This document shows positions 42,352-51,731 of a DNA stretch of 64,000 nt, in pieces. Positions within the stretch are counted from its first letter, which is position 1, and the number at the start of each line of letters is the position of its first letter. The position numbers were made by a program, and so were the translations under genes. Origin of the DNA: Ichthyophis bannanicus (lineage: Eukaryota; Chordata; Amphibia; Gymnophiona; Ichthyophiidae); assembly GCA_033557465.1 (NCBI GenBank), contig CM066033.1, forward strand, positions 1,243,425,523 to 1,243,489,522. The letters run 5' to 3'. Below the pieces are notes generated by a model. That model made no database searches, was not told where the DNA came from, and was given only the letters and a program-made list of their open reading frames with translations.

Positions 42352-43934
42352 AAACATAGAAACATCACAGCAGAAAAAGACCATATGGCCTATCTAGTCT
42401 GCCCTTCTATATCAACTACAATAGTTCCCTTTATAGAAGTAATTGAAATCGTGGACAACTTTAACCTACTTGGATCAACTATCAAAACAGAAGCAACAAG
42501 CAGTCAAGAAATCCGATGAAAGACCTAGACAAGATTCTCAAGAGCAGAGATGTCTCTCTCCATACAAAGATTCGACTTTTCAAGCCATGGTATTTTCAAT
42601 AACATCATAAGGATGTGAAAGCTGGACAGTGAAAAAGATAGACAGGAATTGATGCCTTTGAATTATGGTGCTGGCAGCGAATACTGCGTATACCATGGAC
42701 TGCCCAAAGAAGAAACCAGTCAGTACTAGAGGAGATCAAACCTAAGCTTTCTTTAGAAGCTCAGATGACAAGACTTCGACTTTCATAATTTGGACACATC
42801 ATATGAAGACAGAGATCATTAGAGAAAGACATGTTTGGTAAGATAGAAGGTCAACACAAAAGAGGAAGGCCAGCAATGAGATGGCTCGATATAATAACAG
42901 CAGCTACCAGCGCCAGTCTGTCAACAATGAACTGCCTGACTGAAGACCAAACACAATTTAGGACAACTATCCAGAGGGTCGCCATGAGTCAACACCGACT
43001 CGACGGTACTTAACAACAACAACATACCTTTAGAGATCCTTTGTGTTTATCCCATGCTTTTTTGAATTCAGATATTGTCCTTGTGTCCACCACCTGCACT
43101 GGGAGACTATTCCACGAGCATCTACCACTCTTTTTGTAAAGAAATATTTCCACATATTACTCTTGAGTCTATCCCCTTTCACTCTCATTCTATGTCCCCT
43201 CATAGCACAGCTTGCCTTCAATTGAAAAAGACACTCGTGCATTTATGCCACGGAGGTATTTAAATGTCTCTATCATATTGCCCCTATACTGCCTTTCTTC
43301 TAAAGTATACATATTAAGATCTTTAAGTCTGTCCTCATATGCTACATAACTAAGACCACTAACCATTTTAGTAGCCACCCTCTGCACCGACTCCAACTTG
43401 CTTATATCCTTTTGAAGGTGCGGTCTCCAGAATTGCACACAATACTCAAAATAAGGTCACACCAGAGACTTATACAGAGGCATTATCACATCCTTTTTTT
43501 TTGCTAGCCATTCCTCTCTCTATAAATCCTTCTGGCTTTTGCAATCGCCTTTTCAACCTGTTTAGCTACTTTAAGATAATCAGATACAATTACGCACAGG
43601 TCCCACTCTTCTTTGTGGATAGAAGTACCTCACCCCCTACACTGTACCGCTCCTTTGGATATTTGCAGCCCAAATGCATGACCCTGCATTTTTTAGCATT
43701 AAATTTTAGCTGCCAAATTCTCAACCATTTTTCAAGCTTAGCTAGATCCCTCCTCATGTTATCTGGGTATCTACCCTATTGCAGATTTTGGTATCATCTG
43801 CAAACAAGCAAACCTTACATGACAACCCTTCTGCAATAGCACTAACAAAGATGTTCAAAAGAATTGAAATAAGGACAGATCCCTGCGGCACACCACTGGT
43901 AACCTCCTTCTTCTCAGAGTGATCTTCATTTATA
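42352..43934 (-). mobile_element. CR1 (second subfamily), RT and 3' end, minus strand, split by RTE
   Basis: The 3' tail lies at 42352-42437 (inverse of the 19120 tail). The body at 43024-43934 encodes, on the minus strand, QFWRPHLQKDISKLESVQRV near 43430, a FADDTK-like catalytic region near 43795 and VPQGS-type text near 43890. Frames are broken. The 3' part is separated by an RTE insertion at 42438-43023. Confidence 0.8.
42438..43023 (+). mobile_element. RTE (BovB-like) LINE 3' fragment
   Basis: Degenerate RT end: DNFNLLGSTIKTEATSSQ near 42453, then DNA such as gaagaaaccagtcagtacta, gaggagatcaaacc and gccatgagtcaacaccgact cgacggtacttaacaacaac. This ending with (aac)n is typical of RTE/BovB elements. 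Flanks around cctttatagaa and cctttagaga may be a degraded TSD. Confidence 0.75.
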
Positions 43935-44374
43935 AGAACATAAGAACATAAGATATGCCATACTGGGTCAGACCAAGGTCCATCAAGCTCAGTATCCTGT
44001 TTCCAACAGCGGCCAATCTAGGTCATACTTACCTAGCAGTTTCCCCAAAAGACACAGGTTCCACAATGCTTGTACTGGGTCAAGCATTGATATCCTGGGT
44101 CTCTTCTTAATAATTGTTTATGGACCTTTCCTCCAAGAACTTGTCCAAACCTTTTTAAACCCAGCTACACTAACAGCTTTTACTACATCCTCCGGTAACA
44201 AAGTCCAGAGTTTGATTACACGTTGAGTGAAAAAATATTTTCTTTTATTAGTCTTAGTTTACCCTGTAGCTTCATTGCATGTCCCCTAGTCTTTCTATAT
44301 TCTGATAACATAAACAATCGATCTACGTTTACCCGTTCCACTCCGTTCATTAATTTATAGACTTCTATCATATC
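43935..44374 (-). mobile_element. CR1 3' fragment, minus strand
   Basis: Starts with the inverted CR1 tail (ataagaacataagaacataa gatatgcc) and stops within the ORF2 C-terminus at about 44374, where PLE sequence begins. Almost identical in layout to 45629 onward. Confidence 0.88.
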
Positions 44375-45625
44375 ATTTACTTGTATGCTCTATAGCCACC
44401 TTGTTTATGGCATCTTTAGAAGAAAAACATATATACCGCTCCCATTGGTTTCAGAAAGTTTTGTCGTGGCATTGTTTCTTGGATGATATTTTCTTTGTTT
44501 GGTGTGGGTCATTATCTGAACTATCTTCATTTATTGAGTGATTAAATTCTAGAGAAGAGACCACAACGTTTACAGCTAAATACCATTCTACTTCTATTGA
44601 ATTTTTAGATGTCACTATTTTTCGTTGAGAGGCCACTTTATTTATCACATTATATAGGAAACCTGTCCAATGCAATACGTTATTGTATTTTCAGAGTTTT
44701 CATCCATCGACCTTAAAACGTGTGTTACCTTATGGACAACTTTTGCTTATTAGAAGAATTTGTTCTACCTTAGAGGACTTTCAAATTCATGCTTCTGAAT
44801 TAAGCCAGTGTGTTCAGGTCCATGGGTACCCTCACTTTATTATTTGAGCGGCATACAAGCGGGCATTAAATAATCATAGGGAGTAGTATTTGTCTCCTCA
44901 ATATCAATCATTTACTATGTCTGATAAGATTATGGGCATCTTACCTTTCAGTGACGCTCCATCCAGGTCACAAAGATTTTACACAAGTTTTGGCATATTC
45001 TTAGTGTGCATGCATGCTTTCAGAAACCTTTGAGTGTTATGTAAACTAGAGGCAGAAATTTTAGGGACTATTTGGTGCACGCGGTTCTGGTCCCCCAGTT
45101 TTGATTGGAGCAGATGGGTCATTTCCCAAGTGGGCAGTGTTCATTCTGCCCTGGCACCATGGTGGGGGAATTGTGTTTAGACACCATATCCGATAAAGAA
45201 TGGTATGCACAGTACTTTACAACCTGTGATACAGACTTTATGGTGTACTTCATTGTTTATCCATGTGGTCTTAAATATATGGGTTGCACCATTCACCCCT
45301 TTAAAAAATGCCTGTCTGAACATGCATCTCAATTACTTACTAAAACGTTGCCTGCACCTATGGTTCATCATAGCATACAGTTTAACCATTCTTTCTCCCA
45401 ATTCCAGTGGCGAGTTTTAGACTGGATTCCTCTACCTATCAGAGGTGGTGATCAAGAGGTAGTTTTACAATCACAAGAACAAAGATGGATTTCACATTAA
45501 TCTTTGTTGCTCCTTCTGGTTTAAATCTGGAACTCAATTGGCACAGGCGTCTGCATTGTTGCCTTCGCCTTCCCATTGGCTCTCGCAGTAACCAGTCAGG
45601 TAGTGTGACATCAGACGCTGGTCTA
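44375..45625 (+). pseudogene. PLE RT-GIY-YIG, 5'-truncated and decayed
   Basis: Plus-strand RT text includes ATLFMASLEEKHIYR near 44400, the catalytic HCFLDDIFFVWCG near 44468 and EFLDVTIFR near 44600. TLYRKPVQCNTLLYFQSFHP follows near 44645 and PYGQLLLIRRICSTLEDFQI near 44730. The GIY-YIG part follows near 45240 (VYFIVYPCGLKYMGCTIHPF, KKCLSEHASQLL). Several stops. A 131-codon open piece at 45105-45500 covers only the endonuclease end. CR1 fragments flank both sides. Confidence 0.85.
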
Positions 45626-45628
45626 TTT

Positions 45629-46773
45629 CATAAGAACATAACATAAGAACATAAGATATGCCATACTGGGTCAGACCAAGGTCCATCAAGCCCAGTATTC
45701 TGTTTCCAACAGTGGCCAATCTAGATCATATGTACCTAGCAGTTTCCCCAAGGGACACAGGTTCCACAATGCTTGTATTGGTTCAAGCATTGATATCCTG
45801 GGTCCCTTCTTAATAATGGTTTATGGACCTTTCCTCCAGGAACTTGTCCAAACCTTTTTTAAACCCAGCTACACTAACAGCCTTTACTACATCCTCCGGT
45901 AACAAATTCCAGAGTTTGATTACACGTTGAGTGAAAAAATATTTTCTTTTATTAGTCTTAAATAGTTTACCCTGTAGCTTCATTGCATGTCCCCTAGTCT
46001 TTTATATTCTGATAAGGTAAACAATCGATCTACGCTTACCCGTTCCACTCCGTTCATTAATTTATAGACTTCCATCATATCTCCCCTCAGCCGTCTCTTT
46101 TCCAGGTTAAAGAGCCCTAACCTTTTTAGCCATTCTTCATAGGAATATCCTTCCATCCCTTTTACCATTTTGGTGGCTCTTCTCTGAACCTTTTCTAAAA
46201 TCGCTATATCCTTTTTAAGATACGGTGACCAGAATTGCACACATTATTCAAGGTGTGGTCTCACCATGGAAGGATATAGAGGCATTATAATATCTTTTGT
46301 TTTATTTTCCATTCCTTTCCTTATCATACCTAGCATTCTATTTGCTCTCTTGGCCGCCGCTGCACACTGGGCCGAGGGTTTTAACATGGTATCCACAATG
46401 ACGCCTAAATCTTTTCCTGGGTGGTGGTTCCTAATGTGGAACCTTGCATCGTGTAACCATAGTTTGGGTTGTTCTTCCCTAGGTGCATAACCTTGCACTT
46501 GTCCACATTAAATTTCATCTGCCATTTTGATGCCCAGTCTTCCAATTTATCAAGATCCTCTTGCAATTTTCCACAATCCTCTTGGGTTTTAACAACTTTA
46601 AATAGTTTTGTGTCATCTGCAAATTTGATAACCTCACTCGTTATTCCACTTTCCAGGTCATTTATGAATATGTCAAAAAGCAGCGGACCCAGCACAGATC
46701 CCTGGGGTAGACCACTATTCACCTTTCTCCATTGGGAAAATTGGCCATTTAGCCCTACCCTCTGCTTTCTATC
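45629..46773 (-). mobile_element. CR1 3' half, minus strand
   Basis: Contains the tail at 45629-45800 and ORF2 pieces at 45980-46722 on the minus strand ([48 protein letters not shown]). It ends upstream at gatagaaagcagagggtagg, the RT position where the first CR1 was hit by the nested LINE. 5'-truncated. Confidence 0.9.
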
Positions 46774-46968
46774 TGTCTTCTTCTCTCTGTGATCTCTTGT
46801 ATTTCATGAAGGCCTCCGTCTTTTTCTTCACCCTTTCAGCTACTTCTTTTGAAAGACATAGCAGTCTCTTTTTCCTTTTTACCTTTATTTATCATTTTAA
46901 CAAAAAGGTTGGTTGCCCTTAAAAAATCCCCTTTCAGTTTTGCCCACTGTTTTTCTACATCCCTGGAC

Positions 46969-47897
46969 ATGAAAGCCCACATAGGGAACACAGTCAGAGC
47001 TGTATACTACAAGATCCGCTCACTTAGGCATTTACGATCCATGCTGGAACCAAATGACTTCAGGACTATATACCAGGCGTTGATCATACCTTATTTTGAT
47101 TACGCCAATGCCATCTTTCAAGGCCTGCCCCTATCCACCTTGCAACCACTACAGCTCGCCATGAACGCGGCAGCAAGGGTCATCCATGGAGCCTCCAGAA
47201 GTGACCACGTGACACCCCTGCTGATACAGTTACATTGGCTACCTATCCAGGCTAGAATCGTTTTCAAGATTCTGCTATTCACTTTTAAAGCTATTAACAA
47301 GCTCTCCTCTGAATCAATAAATGCCCTAATCCATACCACATCTCCTAATAGAGCAAGGAGATCCACAACTACAAACACCCTAAAAGTCCCGAAAGCATTA
47401 ACAGATTGCACCACATCCACAGCCAATGGGGCGTTTAGTATCAGTGCGCCAAGATGCTGGAACGCACTACCTCCAGATATCCGGTCTATTAAGAGCCTTA
47501 CACAGTTTAGGAAAGCCCTCAAATGCCACCTTTTCAATAAGTACCTCATAGAACCCAACCTCACCCACTGAGACTGAGATGTAATCCGCTAAGCTAATAT
47601 ATGGTTTCCCAACAACATGACAAGAAAGATTCTCTAACCTTAGTGGTGCAGTTGTTTCAATGGAATTCATGATTATACGACTCGATGTAGCAATATTTGT
47701 AAAAAGTTTACCACTGTTATCCAAGTTTATGTAGTAAGTTTGTAAATAGTTACCCCTGTTATCCAAGTTATTTGCCCTGTTATCTGTAAACTCATACGTG
47801 TTAACTGTACTGAGCATTTCTGTTCCATGTAAACCGCGCTGATGCCGAATAGTGCGGTATATAAGAGACTTTAAATAAATAAATAAATAAATAAATC
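46969..47897 (+). mobile_element. L2-type LINE RT C-terminus and 3' tail inserted in CR1
   Basis: The open text from about 46969 to 47571 (KIRSLRHLRSMLEPNDFRTI, LIQLHWLPIQARIVFKILLF, WNALPPDIRSIKSLTQFRKA) is the L2 ORF2 C-terminus. The tail is gtaaaccgcgctgatgccga atagtgcggtatataaga plus (taaa)n. acatccct at 46960-46967 and aaatccct at 47892-47899 look like the TSD. The ATG at 46849 belongs to antisense CR1, not to this protein. Confidence 0.87.
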
Positions 47898-48279
47898 CCT
47901 CAGCTGTTCCCATCCCGCTAATGACTCCCTGAGGTATTGGCCTATCTTGGCAAAATTAGTCTTCCTAAAGTCTAAGACCCTCACCTTTGGATGGATTTTA
48001 ACAGCCCTAGTCCTAATACTGACCACACCATCTGGCGATCACTGGATGCAAAATGATCCACTATAACATCAGAAACACTTTCACATTGGTAAGCACCAAG
48101 TCCAGTTTGGCTCCTTGGTGGGGTCTGTTACCAATTGCCTGAATAGTTCTCCCTGTAGAGAATCCATTATCTCTTTACTTCTAGATGATACTGCAGCAGG
48201 AATGTGCCAATCAACATCTCGCATATTGAAATCCCCTATCAGCAGCACTTCCCCTATCCTAGCAATGCTGCATATGTCT

Positions 48280-48669
48280 TCAATTAACTCTCTTGTCTAC
48301 CTCTTCCTCTTGTGAGGGAGGTCTGTATATCATGCCAAAGCAAATAGGTTTCTCTTTCCCTCTTTCTAGTTTAACCCACAATGCCTTCTCTCTCCCTTTT
48401 AAGCTCTGTAATTCCAAAGCTTTAATGGTATTTTTTACATATCGTGCCACTCCTCCTCCCCTTCTTCCTACCCTGTCCTTTCTGAATAAAGTATAGCCAG
48501 GTATAGTTACATCCCAGTCATGGTTTTCTGTGAACCATGTTTCTGTAACTGCCACTAAATCCAAGTCGGCCACTCCCACCAAAGCTTCAACATCAGGGAT
48601 CTTATTTTCCATGCTACAGGCATTTATACACACTGCTTTCCATCTGTTACCCCTGTTACCCATTTCCAT
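48280..48669 (-). pseudogene. CR1 ORF2 endonuclease N-terminal part
   Basis: Open 129-codon piece: VCINACSMENKIPDVEALVG, VAVTETWFTENHDWDVTIPG, YRPPSQEEE. ETW is the Mg-binding Glu motif of AP-type endonucleases. Text continues in other frames toward 48000. It belongs to a different CR1 subfamily from the copy at 1-2307. Confidence 0.82.
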
Positions 48670-49051
48670 AAAGGTATTTAATGTATCACTTACCTGGGGG
48701 CTTTCACTTACCTGGGGCTTTCTTCTCCCATCCCCAACGAATCTAGTTTAAAGTCCTCTTCAGTAGATTGCCAGTCTACTACTGAAGACGTGTTGACCTT
48801 TCTTGGACAGATGGATGCCATCTCTGCTCTGCAACCCTTGGAACAGCATCCCATGGTCTAGGAAACCAAAATGCTCTCAATGACACCATCCACGCAGCCA
48901 TGCATTCATCTCCAGGATGTGAGCATCTCTGCCTTGGCCTTTAACCCTCAACAGGGAGGATTGAAGAGAACACCACCTGTGCACCTAACTGCTTCACCCT
49001 CTGTCCCAGAGCCATGAAATCACTTTTGATATGCTCAGAGGGATACCTGGC

Positions 49052-49067
49052 AGTATAATTTGTTCTG
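49052..49067. repeat. TSD of the PLE-tail insertion, left copy
   Basis: agtataatttgttctg, repeated exactly at 49347-49362. Confidence 0.85.
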
Positions 49068-49346
49068 GCGTAATTGGTGCCACACGACAGAATCACGAAT
49101 TTAAGACGTTTTTACGTTTTCTGTGCCGCGATTTGTGCAGCTCGGTGAGCCTTGTAAAAATTGTAAAGAGGAAATATCTACAGCTTTGACCAATAAGCTG
49201 CCCTGTACCCCTGATGAAGTTTTGTTAAACGAAACACGGCCTGTGTCGGGTGGGCACCATTTATTGGTTTGTGAATAAATGCCTCTTTTTAATATTATAT
49301 GATTGTCTTGTTCTATCCTTGGACACATCACGTTCCTCTACTGTGG
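49068..49346 (+). mobile_element. 279-bp PLE 3' tail with hammerhead, inserted in CR1 ORF1
   Basis: Foreign sequence between two exact 16-mers. It contains a hammerhead ribozyme (49207-49251) and no protein-coding part, so it looks like a heavily 5'-truncated PLE or a small retrozyme-like unit. The family is inferred from the ribozyme and similarity in style to the PLE tails at 32600 and 60750. Confidence 0.68.
49207..49251 (+). ncRNA. Hammerhead ribozyme, canonical core
   Basis: Stem I ACCC (49207-49210) pairs with GGGT (49248-49251). Core CTGATGA spans 49211-49217. Stem II GTTT/AAAC closes within 49218-49230. GAAA is at 49231-49234. Stem III ACAC/GTGT has loop ggcct, and the cleavage nucleotide C is at 49247. 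Every conserved core base is present and all three stems form. Short stem III is the style known from PLE hammerheads. Predicted to self-cleave after 49247. Confidence 0.85.
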
Positions 49347-49362
49347 AGTATAATTTGTTCTG
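49347..49362. repeat. TSD of the PLE-tail insertion, right copy
   Basis: agtataatttgttctg, identical to 49052-49067. CR1 ORF1 text resumes after it. Confidence 0.85.
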
Positions 49363-50185
49363 ACATGGATTAGCAACATTGGGTAATAGTCAGCGGGCTT
49401 GATGAGTCACGGCAAACTCTCCGTAACATCTTGGATTTTGGCACCAGGCAGACAGCATACCTCTCTGGACATCAAGTCTGGTCAGCAGATGGATGCCTCA
49501 GTACTCCTCAGAAGAGAGTCACCAACCACCACTACCCTTCGCTTCCTTGTGGTCACTGATTCTGCAACTTTGGGGTAATTGAGCTCTGGTTCTTTTTTTC
49601 CAGGGATGCTTTCACCTCCTCCACTTCCAGAGCTGCATAATGGTTCTTCATTTCAAGGGCTGGAGAAGTTGGATTGGTGATTTTGCAGGCCCTGGTGACT
49701 TGTGTCCAACCTTCGTCATTCTGTTGGCACCCATTTTCTCCTCTGCTGGAGAGCTTGGTTGCTGCAAGAAGCATCTCATCAATGTACTTCTCACTGTCCT
49801 GAATGCTCCTCAGCCTCTCCAGCTCCTCTCTGAGTTCCTCCACTTGTTTCCTCTGCACTTCAGCATGTAGGCACCCTACACATGGAACCGGTCCTTCAAC
49901 TGGCATTGGGACCTCTGTCTGGACAGAGGTAGAAGCTGTAATGGGGGCAACAGCTTTAGTGATACAATTTTTCCCAGCTATTGTTCTATTCATGGAACTT
50001 AGGTATCTGTTAAAGCAAAAGAGAGAGATCTACCAAAGTACCAGCCGGTTTCCCAGCTGTCCTTTCAGAGAAAAAGCAGTTAAATCTCTTTAATTACATT
50101 CAAAATGTGCTGTTCCAAGTCCTTGTGTTTTGTTAAGTGGGGAGGAGCCCTATAAAGCAAGACTGCTCACTAGGGGTGGGTGGGA

Positions 50186-51731
50186 GTAAAGACCAAAGCA
50201 AAGAATTCATTCAGTCTCTCTGCTATGGCCTTGTCCCCTCTTAGTGTCCCTTTTACCCTTCTATCTTCTGATGGTCCAACTGACTCTCTCACAGGTTTTT
50301 TGCTAGAAATCTACTTGAAAAAGTCTTTATTATGCATTTTTGCTTTCACAGCAAGATTCTTCTCAAATTCCCTCTTTGCCTGCCTTATCAATGCCTTGCA
50401 TCTAACTTGCCAGTACTTATGTTGTTTCCAGTTTTCAACATTTGGCTCCTTTTTCAAAGATGCTTTTTTGGTAACAACAGCTTCTCTGACCTCACCTTTA
50501 AACCATGCTGGCTGTTTTTTGGACTTCCTTCTGCTTTTCTTATAGCCTGGAATACTGGTCTGGGCTTCCAAGATAGTATTTTTAAACAACACCCATGCTT
50601 GATGTAAATCTTTAACCTTTGCAACCTTTTAGTTTTTTCTTAACTATTTTCCTTATTTTATCATAGTCTCCCTTTTGAAAGTTAAAGGTAGCACTGTGGA
50701 TTTCCCTGGCATCCTTCCTCCATTTATTAAATCAAACGCGATCATGCTATGATCACTTTTTCCAAGTGGCTCCGATACCCTTATCTCTTGCACTAGATCT
50801 TGTGTTCCACTAAGGACTAGGTCTAAAATGGCTTCCCCTCTTGTCAATTCATGAACTAGCTGCTCCAAGAAGCAGTCATTTATTTCATCTAAAAACTTTT
50901 TCTCCCTAGCATGTCCTGCTGTGACATTGACCCAGTTGACACCGGGATAATTGAAATCACCCCTTCTTACTGTGTTGTAACTTTTGTTTAGCTTCCCTGA
51001 TTTCTTTTAGCATTTCATCATCCATCTGTTCATTCTGGCCACCACTGCCATCCCCTTCCACTTTTTACATGGAACGTCTATCCATAGAACTTCTACAGTG
51101 TATTTTGTTTCCTGCAAAACTTTGTCTAGGTGGCGCATGAAGTCTACTACCTTAGCACCAGGCAGGCATGTTACCAGGCAGTCCTCATGTCCACCATCCA
51201 CCCAGCTATCTATATGCCTAATGATCGAATCGCCAACTATAACAATTGTCCTAGCCCTTCCCTCATGGGCACAGGGCCCTGGAGAAATCTCCTCGGTGCA
51301 AGAGGGTTTTAATCCCCTGGCATACAGGTCCTAGCTACAGGATCACTTCTTGCTACACCAAGGTGATGCTTTCCTTTCACCCGGCCTCTCTCCTCCATGG
51401 CAAATGAGAGACTGCCAGATTGGAGATGGGACTTCAGTAATATGTCCCTGTACGTCTTGTCTATGTACCTTTCTGTCTTCTTTATATCCTTAAAGTCTGC
51501 TACTCTAGCCTCCTGAGATTGGACTAATTCTCTGAGGGCAAAGAGCTCCTTGCACCTAGTGCTCATACAAGACATCTTACCAACTGGGAGAAAATCATTT
51601 CCTGCATGATTCACACAACCCTTGATTTTTTAGAGGGAGCCTTTTAAATTGCCCCTTTGACATTTCACTTGGTTTTAACACCTATTTAAAACAAATTCTT
51701 AGATCTCTTGCCTCCTAAGTGGAAGGACTCC
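50186..51731 (-). mobile_element. CR1 with ORF1-endonuclease internal deletion, minus strand
   Basis: Minus-strand RT linker at 50640-50190 (KSRRKSKKQPAWFKGEVREA), endonuclease end at 50868-50653 (LDLVLSGTQDLVQEIRV, GKSDHSMIAFDL) and DFNYPGVNW-type text near 50960. ORF1 text lies at 51614-51309 (LFALRELVQSQEARVADFKD). At about 51125-51130 ORF1 sequence joins directly to the middle of the endonuclease, so ORF1's end and the endonuclease start are deleted. Its 5' region continues at 54786 beyond an L2 insertion. Confidence 0.78.

Larger units (their letters stand above)
48700..49993 (-). pseudogene. CR1 ORF1: Cys/coiled-coil and SGNH esterase, interrupted
   Basis: The 146-codon piece at 49993-49553 has CVGCLHAEVQRKQVEELREE, a Cys cluster leading into a coiled coil. 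After a stop it continues with VVVVGDSLLR near 49530, the GDS nucleophile block of SGNH esterases, and CCLPGAKIQDV. Later blocks fall beyond the PLE-tail insertion (49068-49346) and are degraded. Confidence 0.72.
46774..50185 (-). mobile_element. CR1 5' half with ORF1 and endonuclease, minus strand, twice interrupted
   Basis: Reading right to left: 5' end near 50185, ORF1 (49993 down to ~48700), endonuclease (48669-48280), more ORF2 text to about 47900, then 46968-46774. An L2 fragment sits at 46969-47897 and a PLE tail at 49068-49346, both with matching flank duplications. Confidence 0.83.

Noticed and set aside
46849..47571. 240-codon frame as one gene
   Set aside because: Its first ~40 codons are antisense CR1; only the part after about 46969 is L2 RT text.
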